From: an uncultured Bacteroides sp.
GTDB lineage: Bacteria; Bacteroidota; Bacteroidia; Bacteroidales; Bacteroidaceae
Direction of reading: 5' to 3'
Assembly (NCBI GenBank): GCA_958453305.1
Contig: CAUDXH010000007.1
Span: forward strand, 25,195 to 89,194
Length of the DNA stretch: 64,000 bases
Part shown: positions 18,701 through 25,896 of the stretch, piece after piece
How the letters are laid out: the number at the start of each line of letters is the position of its first letter
Position numbering within the stretch: the stretch's first letter is position 1
Notes under the pieces: generated by a model
Told to the model about the DNA's origin: nothing
What the model saw: the letters and a program-made list of their open reading frames with translations, nothing else
Database searches by the model: none
Made by a program: the position numbers and the translations under genes

Positions 18701-18842
18701 TGTATACTTCCGTGCAAACAACCCTTGGTTGATTTGGGCTAAGACCGACAACGTAGATCCGGATGTGGCAATCAACGGTTACCGTCAGGTAGATACTCCG
18801 CAGTTGAGAAGCTGTGTATTCGGTGTAAACTTAGAATTCTAA
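15786..18842 (+). CDS. SusC/RagA TonB-dependent receptor (currently expressed-configuration copy)
   Basis: The 1018-aa full-length SusC-type transporter has a signal peptide (residues 1-21, ...IGIGLVNAQ) and an N-terminal carboxypeptidase-regulatory-like domain (about 24-105; VTGHVTSEEDGLPVVGASIL). Next come a TonB-box-like and plug region (NIRGVGSINGSKSPLYVIDG, DIESMTVLKDAAAASLYGSR) and a long barrel ending FGVNLEF. It imports a ligand captured by its SusD partner across the outer membrane using TonB energy. Residues 67-92 are encoded by the right copy of the inverted repeat. It diverges strongly from the minus-strand SusC beyond the repeat, so the two probably take up different substrates. 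Confidence 0.96.
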   Translation: MKRKLMLLMTYLFIGIGLVNAQISKVTGHVTSEEDGLPVVGASILVKGTAVGTVTDIDGNFTLTNVPSSAKTLLISFIGLQSQEVAVKPVVNVVLKSDAEVLDEVMVVAYGTAKKSSFTGSASTIKAEQITSGSKESLDKAFAGKMAGVRIASATGDPGSMGEMNIRGVGSINGSKSPLYVIDGVVMKSDGDMNYYGKSQSVLSTLNPDDIESMTVLKDAAAASLYGSRAANGVVIITTKSGKEGKTRVSYNGEVGWNKMAVDQYKMMGAADYANYARESLANYYMVFEGVQTKDEAYQMVDKNNDVAAFLSDPTGKTATNWKDEIYGTAVTQNHQISLNGGNQNTKFYAGVGYNKSEGIVLGSDFKRISARVNVDQKITDWADFSVKQMVAHTTQNGFRDQNDQAQGLGTSSPLGILFAMDPTAPVYNEDGSVNANAGYGQVSNPHLMLGGRNSDTAMEWIQSKMFRSLTNAELGLHFLDKIFFKSIFGYDYIDNKHFEYWDRNGVNGAAVGGMGSRYTFQNSTLTTSNTLTYTDTFNDKHNLSVMAGFELEDQNLLQIIANVKNYSSSLPELSNGQPDAASSYDYGSAMMSYFGNVNYNFDDKYYLSASFRRDGSSRLSEDNRWANFWSVSGAWRLSKEGFMSDMPLFNDFKVKVSYGTNGNLPLDYYGYMDLYAGSGYGNNPAIFWAQLANKALTWEKSKNLNVGFEWNMFGRVTLSAEYYLKKTTDLLFQVPTAFETGFSSRWDNLGELKNDGVEIEINSQNIITKDFTWNTNFNFTFQNAIIEKLPEGKDIQYGDGQMYIHREGESMYTFYLPEWAGVNPDNGEGQWYVDPADHSKGLTNKYNEAGWGVVGKALPDVMGGMTNSFTYKDFDLSFLISYQFGGDMFDYPGYFTHNDGFRLGNTVPEADAADYWKKPGDVTAYPKPVYGNPQRPDRFSSRQVKSTDNIRLRELTVGYNIPVKKYINRLRVYFRANNPWLIWAKTDNVDPDVAINGYRQVDTPQLRSCVFGVNLEF
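15985..16060 (+). repeat. Inverted repeat, right copy (in plus-strand susC)
   Basis: This is the counterpart of 13951-14026: 58 bp perfect (15985-16042), one mismatch, then 17 identical bases. It codes for SSAKTLLISFIGLQSQEVAV and the start of the next strand of the N-terminal domain. Confidence 0.97.
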
Positions 18843-18862
18843 TTTAAACTTGTTCAGAAATT

Positions 18863-20320
18863 ATGAAATTAAAATATTTAGCAGCATTTGCGTTTGCAGT
18901 GGCATTGGCTTCATGCGATACCTTGGATAAGGTGCCTTCTGATTCTTGGGATTCAGCTTCTGCCATCCAAACGGTTGATGATTTGAAATACGCCGTGAAC
19001 GGTGTATATGAAACCCAGACTGGTAATGTATCCCAGTTTGGTAACTATACGGGTGACTTCGGTCTGTTTGCCGACTTGAAGGGTAGCGACTATAAATGTG
19101 TGGGAGGTAACAACCAGGCTACTGAAATTTCAAGATATCTGGCTAATGCTACCAGCAACCTGCCGGAAGCTATTTACAGGTTGTTCTACAAGTCTATCTC
19201 ACGCGTCAACAAGGTGATGGAGCAGACAAAAGCGGCAGGGCTGGAAGGCGAACAGGTAGATGCCTATATGGGTGAACTGTATGCATTGCGTGCCTTGTTC
19301 CACTTTGATTTGGCTCGTGTATATGCACAGCTTCCTACCGTAGCTAAGAGCTTGGATGATATGGGTATCGTAGTGGTAACAAAAACCCTCGACCATACTT
19401 TCGTGCCTGAACGTGCAACCTTGAAAGTGACTTATGAAACCATCTTGGGCGATTTGGAAGAAGCTATTAAGCTGATGGAACCGCTGAAAATTACACATAA
19501 TAAGAATACCACTACCGGTCACATGAACTACTGGGCTGCTTTGGCCTTGCGTGCACGTGTTAACCTGTACTTGGACGACTTGAATATCGGTGGAACAGCT
19601 GACCACAATGCGTTGGCATTGAATGATGCAAAGAAAATCATCGAAGAAGGTCCGTACTCATTGTATAAATACGATGACTATGCTGCTGCATGGGCAAAAG
19701 AATTTACCAATGAAAGCATCTTCGAGTTCCAGACCACTTCTTTGTATAACCCGCAGCGTAACTCTTTGGGATATTACACTGACCCTACCGGTTATGCTGA
19801 AGCAGGTATGAGTGACTCGTTTGTAGCCGACTTTGTTAAAAACCCAGCTTATGCCAACGATATCCGTGTAAGCGAAGCGATGATTGCTGAAGAAGACGAC
19901 GGCGAAGGAAATAACAAGGCATTCTATACACAGAAATATCCGGGACGTGACGGTCAGATTTATGTGAATAACGCAAAGGTGTTCCGTCTGTCTGAAATCT
20001 ATCTGATTGCAGCTGAAGCCGCACTGAAGACAAACAATCCGGATGCAGCGAAATACATTGACGACCTTCGCAAGGAACGTATTGCTGGTTATGCAGCCGG
20101 TACAACCACCAGCGTAACACTGGATGACATCTTGACTGAACGTCGTTTGGAACTGAACGGTGAAGGTCACATGGCATGGGATATGTGGCGTAACCACAAG
20201 TCAGTGAAAAATCAGGTAGCAGGTGAAGTGGTAGCCGGAGCTGAAAATGCTGTATTCCCTCTTCCGCAGGCTAACATCAATGTTTCTCACGGAGCATTGA
20301 AACAGAATCCTGGATTCTAA
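18863..20320 (+). CDS. SusD/RagB-family nutrient-binding lipoprotein (plus-strand locus)
   Basis: The 485-aa SusD-like lipoprotein has a signal peptide ending ALASC (lipid-attachment Cys near residue 18). TPR-helix stretches include GELYALRALFHFDLARVYAQ, and the C-terminal family motif is RRLELNGEGHMAWDMWRN. It lies 20 nt after the plus-strand susC, in one transcript that ends at the terminator 20356-20408. It should form the lid of that SusC barrel. Substrate specificity cannot be read from the sequence. Confidence 0.94.
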   Translation: MKLKYLAAFAFAVALASCDTLDKVPSDSWDSASAIQTVDDLKYAVNGVYETQTGNVSQFGNYTGDFGLFADLKGSDYKCVGGNNQATEISRYLANATSNLPEAIYRLFYKSISRVNKVMEQTKAAGLEGEQVDAYMGELYALRALFHFDLARVYAQLPTVAKSLDDMGIVVVTKTLDHTFVPERATLKVTYETILGDLEEAIKLMEPLKITHNKNTTTGHMNYWAALALRARVNLYLDDLNIGGTADHNALALNDAKKIIEEGPYSLYKYDDYAAAWAKEFTNESIFEFQTTSLYNPQRNSLGYYTDPTGYAEAGMSDSFVADFVKNPAYANDIRVSEAMIAEEDDGEGNNKAFYTQKYPGRDGQIYVNNAKVFRLSEIYLIAAEAALKTNNPDAAKYIDDLRKERIAGYAAGTTTSVTLDDILTERRLELNGEGHMAWDMWRNHKSVKNQVAGEVVAGAENAVFPLPQANINVSHGALKQNPGF

Positions 20321-20354
20321 TCGGAATCGTAAGAATTACTTCTGAATACATAAA

Positions 20355-20813
20355 TTAAAGCCAAAGGCAGCAGAGCCCTGTGTTCTGAGCCTTTGGCTTT
20401 TTTTTTGTTTTCTTGTTGGCATTATATTTTTTGATGGTTTCCTGACTGACATTTCCGACTGATGACACAAAATATCCATCCGTCCAAAATGTGTTTTCCC
20501 AGTAAAATACATGTCTAAGGTAATTTTCATGTCTTTTCCAAATGGCAGTTGTTTACATTTGTTTTAGTCTCCTTACGATTTGCAGCGGAGAGAGTTTTGG
20601 TTCGCTGCATATCATCATGTGAATATGATCTTTGTCGGTTTCCATGACCTCAATGTTAAAGTCTGACAGGTCTGATATGTTCTGCATGATTTGCTTCATG
20701 TCATATTCCACTGCTCCAATGAGTAGCTTCTTCCTGTATTTGCATACAAATATCACGTGATATTTGATGAGAAACTTCGAGTGGTTCTTTGAAATGTAAT
20801 CTTTCTGTATCAT
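20355..20813 (-). pseudogene. tnpA: IS200/IS605-type TnpA (Y1 transposase), nonsense-disrupted
   Basis: The frame begins MIQKDYISKNHSKFLIKYHV and contains VMETDKDHIHMMI, the HUH metal-binding pair of Y1 transposases. It is stopped at codon 87 by TAA (20555-20553). The same frame continues for another 65 codons with the rest of the protein (HVFYWENTFWTDGYFV, SSVGNVSQETIKKY) to 20355. A single substitution therefore splits an otherwise complete gene. The last residues seem to come from flanking DNA. The catalytic Tyr region lies after the stop or is lost, so the enzyme should be dead. Confidence 0.85.
20356..20408 (+). terminator. Terminator after susD
   Basis: The stem AAAGCCAAAGGC / GCCTTTGGCTTT is followed by a run of nine or more T. 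The IS remnant abuts it, and the tnpA frame reads through it. Confidence 0.85.
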
Positions 20814-20843
20814 GGTCTCATTTTAAATCGTTACTTTTGCCAT

Positions 20844-21261
20844 ATGTTACGTGCCTACAAATATAGAATCTATCCGACAGATGAGCAGAAGGTTTTGTTT
20901 GCAAAGACCTTCGGCTGCTGCCGTTTTGTCTATAATTGGGCATTGAACCTGAAAGATAGACCGCTTTGCTCCAAGCTCGAAGACCTGCGGCAAATGCGGC
21001 CATGTGTACAAAGGATTGAAATTGAGCGAGCGCAGTTGGATATGCCCGGAATGTGGTACACATCACGACCGGGACTTCAATGCCGCTTGCAACATCAAGG
21101 AATTTGGCTTGAAAACCCTACCCACGGAGCGTGGGAAAGTCAAGCCTGTGGACTGTCCTCTTGTGGATGACCGACCTCGTGTCCTAAAAAGCAATGGCAG
21201 GAAGAAGCAGGAAAAGAGAGGAGGTATTGGTATCTCCGAAGCCGCTAAATCTTTAGTTTAG
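20844..21261 (+). pseudogene. tnpB: IS605-type TnpB, internally deleted
   Basis: The first about 37 codons read as a TnpB N-terminus (MLRAYKYRIYPTDEQKVLFA, TFGCCRFVYNWALNLK). Then the frame shifts directly to the C-terminal zinc-ribbon/RuvC III part: SSKTCGKCGHVYKGLKLSER, CPECGTHHDRDFNAACNIKE. The tail ends in GGIGISEAAKSLV. Most of the protein, including the first RuvC motifs, is missing, consistent with one internal deletion that also broke the frame. A TACTTTTG box precedes the ATG (20832-20839). The element is a non-autonomous relic. Confidence 0.88.
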
Positions 21262-21264
21262 CGG
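21242..21264 (+). repeat. Right-end hairpin of the IS605-type remnant
   Basis: CCGCTAAA (21242-21249) / TTTAGCGG (21257-21264) forms a subterminal hairpin overlapping the tnpB stop, as expected for the right end of IS200/IS605 elements. Confidence 0.7.
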
Positions 21265-21343
21265 TAGTTCACTTGATAATTAAGAAATTGCTGTTTGCTG
21301 TCGACATATATGTCGGGAACAAAACAAGAAATATTTTAGAACG

Positions 21344-22513
21344 ATGGAAAGCGAGAAAAACATCACCCAAAACAGATTGACCCAACAGGAATCACGCTTC
21401 GTCTCCGACCTAAAGAATATTGCAGGAGAAGCAAGAAGCCAAGCCTATCGTGCTGCCGACCATTTGTTGGTGGTTCGTAATTGGCTTATCGGATGGCGTA
21501 TTGTAGAGCAAGAACAAGAAGGAAAAGAACGTGCCGAATATGGTAAGCGAGTACTTGAGCTTGCATCACAAAGCCTTACAGAAGAATATGGTAGAGGTTT
21601 CGGACTGACGAGTATCAAGAATATGCGTTCTTTTTACATCAAGTTCCGCAATCTGCAAATTCGTCAATCATTGCTTGACGAATTCAATATCACTCAGTTT
21701 TCCATTCGTCAATCATTGCCTGACGAATCTGTTATACCATTCTATCCGAATGTGTCATGGCTTCATTATGAACGTCTTATGCGTGTTAAGGATGAAGTTG
21801 AACGTTTGTGGTATCTGAAAGAAACCGCTCGTACACAATGGGACTATCGAACCTTGCAACGCAATATATCTTCTCAGTATTATAGACGTCTGTTGCAAAC
21901 GCCGGAACAGTTGCGTCATGAAGTAACTAACGAAATGAACAGCCTGACCGCAGACTTTGAACGGGATAAGTTGTCGTACCTAAAAAATCCTGTTATTGCA
22001 GAATTCCTGGGACTATCTCACAATCCTATATACTGTGAATCGAACTTGGAAACTGCTATTATAGACCACTTACAGACTTTCATCATGGAGTTAGGAAAAG
22101 GTTATGCGTTTGTGGCACGACAACAACACATCAAAACAGACATGGGAGATTTCTACATTGACCTCGTGTTTTATAATATCATTTTGAAGTCATATCTGAT
22201 TATTGACCTTAAGACCACACAAATAACCCATCAGGATGTTGGTCAGATGGATATGTATATTCGAATGTATGATGAACTCAAAAAGGAAGAAGGCAATAAT
22301 CCAACTATCGGTTTGTTGTTATGTTCTGACACCAGCAAAGACTTGGCTCGTTACTCTATTCTGAAAGACAGTAAACAGCTATTCGCAGCTAAATATCTTA
22401 CCTATCTTCCCACAGAAGAAGAATTAAGCCGGGAAATACGTGAACAAAAAGAGTTCTTTGAACTACAAGAAGGTAAACGCAATTTTGAAAAAGAATTGAA
22501 AGACGAACAATGA
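21344..22513 (+). CDS. DUF1016 (YhcG-type) PD-(D/E)XK nuclease-domain protein
   Basis: The 389-aa product matches the two-part DUF1016 family. An N-terminal helical domain (about 10-190) includes [20 protein letters not shown] and a [20 protein letters not shown] stretch. A C-terminal nuclease-fold domain (about 210-370) contains [12 protein letters not shown] and YLIIDLKT, which supply the D...DxK type active site. Residues about 103-126 hold two near-identical IRQSLxDE units encoded by palindromic DNA (see the separate entry). The stop overlaps an hsdS-like start (ATGA). DUF1016 genes are often lodged within type I restriction loci, and here only that relic remains. Confidence 0.88.
   Translation: MESEKNITQNRLTQQESRFVSDLKNIAGEARSQAYRAADHLLVVRNWLIGWRIVEQEQEGKERAEYGKRVLELASQSLTEEYGRGFGLTSIKNMRSFYIKFRNLQIRQSLLDEFNITQFSIRQSLPDESVIPFYPNVSWLHYERLMRVKDEVERLWYLKETARTQWDYRTLQRNISSQYYRRLLQTPEQLRHEVTNEMNSLTADFERDKLSYLKNPVIAEFLGLSHNPIYCESNLETAIIDHLQTFIMELGKGYAFVARQQHIKTDMGDFYIDLVFYNIILKSYLIIDLKTTQITHQDVGQMDMYIRMYDELKKEEGNNPTIGLLLCSDTSKDLARYSILKDSKQLFAAKYLTYLPTEEELSREIREQKEFFELQEGKRNFEKELKDEQ
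21658..21728 (+). repeat. Two tandem palindromic units inside the DUF1016 gene
   Basis: Unit 1 (21658-21684) is a perfect 10-bp inverted repeat AATTCGTCAA-N7-TTGACGAATT. Unit 2 (21704-21728) is ATTCGTCA-N9-TGACGAAT. Both keep the reading frame and encode IRQSLLDE and IRQSLPDE. Confidence 0.85.
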
Positions 22514-22644
22514 ACGGAAAACAATTAAAGAATAGCATATTACAATGGGCGATACAGGGAAAACTAGTACCGCAAGACCCTAATGACGAACCTGCATCGG
22601 TATTGCTCGAAAGCACCTCTCCCGTAGCGAGAAACTTCTCATAA
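22510..22644 (+). pseudogene. hsdS: Type I restriction specificity subunit (HsdS) N-terminal remnant
   Basis: A 44-codon frame begins [20 protein letters not shown] and continues [14 protein letters not shown], which is the standard N-terminus of Bacteroidales HsdS (target-recognition subunit of type I R-M). After VLLE the sequence stops resembling HsdS and ends nine codons later. The ATGA overlap with the DUF1016 gene is preserved. No hsdM or hsdR occurs in the window. It is clearly truncated, probably by a rearrangement whose other side is the HTH remnant. Confidence 0.8.
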
Positions 22645-22800
22645 TAAAATTATAGGCAGTACGTTCTGTCACCCGAAGAAGTAAGGCTACTTCGGCAATG
22701 GTCAGGAATTCATGTTACAGAATTTCCTTTTCGGATGGCTGTTTGTCTTCAGGCAAGGATGTTTTCTTCGTATTAGATGCTCTTAGAGTGTTAATATCGA
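22613..22800 (-). pseudogene. Excisionase-like helix-turn-helix remnant with in-frame stop
   Basis: The minus strand reads ASNTKKTSLPEDKQPSEKEI L-stop-HEFLTIAEVALLLRVTERTA in one frame. The second half is a typical HTH_17/excisionase-type DNA-binding helix-turn-helix. The TAA is at 22717-22715. No start codon is obvious, and the 3' part runs into the hsdS fragment. Small HTH proteins of this kind often sit beside tyrosine recombinases, and the intact integrase is 480 bp away. Confidence 0.5.
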
Positions 22801-23094
22801 TATAATAAAATGCGAATGAGACGGCATTTAAAAAGCGGTTCTGCCTGTGGAAAAATCAGTTTCTTTCCCTATATAATCCGAAATTTGCCGGAGAAATCTA
22901 TAAACAGAACCACTGTTTGTAAAAACAGAGCTTTTGGTTCTATAAACAGAGGCTTTGTTTTTACAGCCAAAGCTTTTGTTTTGAGTTTGCATCAGGAAAA
23001 ACGGTAGTTTATACCGGCAGAAAAGGTGGTTTTCATGCGCTTAAAATGCAATCTGTCAGCCCATCGGATGAAAATCAACTGGCTGGATAAAAAA

Positions 23095-23215
23095 GCGTGT
23101 AGGCAAATCTGCGTCCTACACCGTCCTACACTGCACCCTGCACGCGGTAACTTCTTCTTCCATAGTTGGTTAACCCTAAAAACGTGTAGGGTGCATGCAA
23201 ATTTCGTGAGAACAA
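23095..23215 (-). repeat. Dispersed non-coding repeat, copy 1
   Basis: The minus strand carries CACGAAATTTGCATGCACCC followed by TACACGTTTTT, TTAACC and then GCAGTGTAGGACGGTGTAGG. The same order of blocks is found on the plus strand at 54808-54926. I see no ORF spanning it. The rest of 22801-23282 shows nothing I can identify. Confidence 0.65.
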
Positions 23216-23282
23216 AATTTCAGAGATGAAGCAAAGCAACTGTGGCAAATCGAAGGCTTGCCACCACTGCTTCCGGAGCCTG

Positions 23283-24446
23283 TCAATGATTCAGTTTTTC
23301 GAGTTCTTTGATAATGGTTTCCGGAAACACCTCGCTGTATATCTCAGTGGTTTTCACGCTCCGGTGACCGAGCAGTTTCTGTATGGTCGTAATCCGCACC
23401 CCTTGATACAACAGCAAAGAAGCATGTGTATGCCGGGCAGTATGAAATGAAATATGCTTGTGCAAGTTGGCAAGAAGGCGCAGCCGTTCCAAAATTTTGT
23501 TAACTGTTGAGTTTCCGTTCAGCCGGAACAGCCTATCCTCCTGAGACTTATACTTGTTTAAGATGCAGATAGCCTTTCCGTGGAAAAGCAAATAAAGCGG
23601 GATGGTAATTCTGACTCCGGTTTTTTGAGAATGAAACACCAGCCACAGCTTTTCGTTGAGCGTAATGAAGTTCTCGGATGACAGAGACGTGAAATCAGAA
23701 TACCTCAATCCGGTATAGCAGCAAAAAAGAAAGGCATCAAGTACATGCCTCAGTTCAGGATACTTATCGGCTATCGTTAAATTCTCCAGCAGCTGAAGCT
23801 CAGAAGGAAGGAGAAACTTGTGAGTTTTGGTTTCCGTTTTGATACGGTAATTACGGAACGGATAGTCGTTATGGCTCAAGTAGCCCTGCCGGATGGCCTC
23901 ATTCGTAAGCGTACGCAGATGTTTCATGTGTTTGGCAATGGTGTTGACACTATATTTACACTGCCTCAAATGATTCTCAAAATCCAGCAGGAAAGCATAA
24001 GTCAGTTCGTTACAGCGCAATGCAGGTCGGAAAATCTGCAAGATGTCAAGCGTGGTAATGAGATTCTTCTTGGTGCTCTCTTTCCGCCATGATTGTGCAA
24101 TCATTTTTCTGCCAAAAGCAATCAGTTCGGGAGAGAAAGGTTCAGACTCATTCTTTTGAGGCTTCAGAAGAGAAAGAGAGATGGGTTTTCCCTGTTTCCA
24201 GAATTCCAGTTCTTTTCTTTGCAGCTGCAAGACCGATTCGTCAATCATCCGGTTTAACTCCTCGTCATGCGGATGCGCAATAATCTGTTTGCGCCTGTCA
24301 TCCCATTGCTCGGGGTAAACATAGATGTGGGTAGAAAAATAGATTTTCTGCTTGTTCAGGTAGGCTTCGATTTGAATAAGTGCCTTGCCTTGTCGGTTTA
24401 AATGTTTTTTTCGGTTGTAAACCAAACGGTAGTTTATTTTCTTCAT
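23283..24446 (-). CDS. Tyrosine recombinase (phage-integrase family)
   Basis: The 387-aa Bacteroides-type integrase has an arm-binding N-terminal domain (about 1-95, with YRLVYNRKKHLNRQG and HIYVYPEQWD) and a SAM-like core-binding domain (about 105-200). The catalytic domain has R248 (CYTGLRYSDF), K275, H335-x-x-R338 (HTARHTH), H361 (LLGHRSVKTTEIY) and nucleophile Y370, so the active site looks complete. It borders the HTH and hsdS remnants, an arrangement known for shuffling recombinases of type I R-M loci. It is also the only recombinase in the window that could act on the susC inverted repeats 7-9 kb away. Which target it uses cannot be read from sequence. Confidence 0.93.
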   Translation of the reverse strand: MKKINYRLVYNRKKHLNRQGKALIQIEAYLNKQKIYFSTHIYVYPEQWDDRRKQIIAHPHDEELNRMIDESVLQLQRKELEFWKQGKPISLSLLKPQKNESEPFSPELIAFGRKMIAQSWRKESTKKNLITTLDILQIFRPALRCNELTYAFLLDFENHLRQCKYSVNTIAKHMKHLRTLTNEAIRQGYLSHNDYPFRNYRIKTETKTHKFLLPSELQLLENLTIADKYPELRHVLDAFLFCCYTGLRYSDFTSLSSENFITLNEKLWLVFHSQKTGVRITIPLYLLFHGKAICILNKYKSQEDRLFRLNGNSTVNKILERLRLLANLHKHISFHTARHTHASLLLYQGVRITTIQKLLGHRSVKTTEIYSEVFPETIIKELEKLNH

Positions 24447-24556
24447 ATATTTTGTATGGGTTAAGTGAAACAGTTCATTTTGTTTATAAATACCTATTTT
24501 TAAGGGCTAAAGAAAGGAAACCTGTTTAAAAAAGTACGGCATCGTTCCTTTTTTCT

Positions 24557-24564
24557 TATATTTG
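24557..24564 (+). promoter_or_regulatory. -7 box of hflX promoter
   Basis: TATATTTG lies 25 nt before the ATG of hflX. No clear -33 element was seen. Confidence 0.5.
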
Positions 24565-24589
24565 CGACGTTTATAAACAATATGCTTGA

Positions 24590-25843
24590 ATGAAAGAATT
24601 TGTAATATCGGAAGCACAGACGGAAAGAGCTGTCTTAGTGGGTTTGATTACCCAGAACCAGAACGAACGTAAAACCAATGAATATTTGGATGAGCTTGCT
24701 TTTCTTGCCGAGACGGCAGGGGCGGAAGTGGTAAAACGTTTCACCCAGAAATTAGATTATCCCAATACCGTGTCTTATGTAGGAAAAGGAAAACTGCAGG
24801 AAATTAAAGAATACCTCGCAGTGCAAAACGAAGAAGAAGAGACCGAAATCGGTATGGTTATTTTTGATGATGAACTTTCTGCCAAACAGCTTCGCAATAT
24901 AGAAAACGAACTGAAGGTGAAGATACTTGACCGTACTTCGCTTATTCTGGATATCTTTGCCATGCGTGCCCAGACTGCCAATGCCAAGACGCAGGTAGAG
25001 CTGGCACAATATAAATACATGCTGCCCCGACTGCAACGCCTGTGGACTCACTTGGAACGTCAGGGAGGTGGCTCCGGAGCCGGAGGCGGAAAAGGTTCGG
25101 TGGGTCTTCGCGGACCGGGTGAAACCCAGTTGGAAATGGACCGCCGTATCATCTTAAACCGTATGGCTTTGCTGAAACAGCGTCTGGCAGAGATTGATAC
25201 GCAGAAGTCTACCCAGCGCAAGAACCGCGGCAGGTTGATTCGTGTCGCTTTGGTGGGATATACCAATGTGGGCAAATCAACGCTGATGAACCTGATGGCA
25301 AAAAGTGAAGTGTTTGCAGAAAACAAGCTTTTTGCTACCCTCGATACCACGGTGCGCAAGGTGATTATTGAAAACCTGCCTTTCCTGCTTTCTGATACGG
25401 TAGGATTTATCCGCAAACTGCCCACCGACTTGGTTGATTCTTTTAAATCGACGCTCGATGAGGTGCGCGAAGCCGATTTGCTGGTGCATGTGGTTGATAT
25501 TTCGCATCCTGATTTCGAAGAACAGATTCAGGTGGTCGATAAAACCATTGCCGACTTGGGTGCAGGAGGTAAGCCCACGGTGATTGTCTTCAACAAGATT
25601 GATGCTTATACGTATGTGGAAAAGGCTGAAGATGACCTGACTCCGAAGACCAAGGAGAATATTACCCTCGATGAACTGATGCGTACGTGGATGGCTAAGA
25701 TGAACGATAACTGCATCTTTATTTCTGCCCGCAATAAAACCAACATAGAAGAGCTGAGGGCTTTGTTATATGGAAAAATCAGAGAACTGCATGTGCAGAA
25801 ATATCCGTATAACGACTTCCTTTACCAAACTTACGAGGAATAG
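24590..25843 (+). CDS. hflX: GTPase HflX
   Basis: The 417-aa ribosome-associated GTPase helps split or rescue stalled 70S ribosomes. The N-terminal HflX domain holds VGKGKLQEI (64-72) and the glycine-rich linker with GLRGPGETQLE (172-182). The G domain has G1 GYTNVGKST (223-231), DTVGFIRKLP (G3) and FNKID (G4). The length is typical. It is the first gene of a run (hflX, DUF4954, TlpA-like, YqaE) with 50 nt or fewer between most members, so an operon is plausible. Confidence 0.96.
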   Translation: MKEFVISEAQTERAVLVGLITQNQNERKTNEYLDELAFLAETAGAEVVKRFTQKLDYPNTVSYVGKGKLQEIKEYLAVQNEEEETEIGMVIFDDELSAKQLRNIENELKVKILDRTSLILDIFAMRAQTANAKTQVELAQYKYMLPRLQRLWTHLERQGGGSGAGGGKGSVGLRGPGETQLEMDRRIILNRMALLKQRLAEIDTQKSTQRKNRGRLIRVALVGYTNVGKSTLMNLMAKSEVFAENKLFATLDTTVRKVIIENLPFLLSDTVGFIRKLPTDLVDSFKSTLDEVREADLLVHVVDISHPDFEEQIQVVDKTIADLGAGGKPTVIVFNKIDAYTYVEKAEDDLTPKTKENITLDELMRTWMAKMNDNCIFISARNKTNIEELRALLYGKIRELHVQKYPYNDFLYQTYEE

Positions 25844-25896
25844 TGATCCGGCTGTAACGAGACCGGCTTTACTCACACAAAATACAAAGACTGAAC

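Noticed and set aside
22810..23229. Small plus-strand frames of 65-67 codons
   Set aside because: There are no ribosome sites and low-complexity composition, and one runs through the dispersed repeat without conservation in the second copy.
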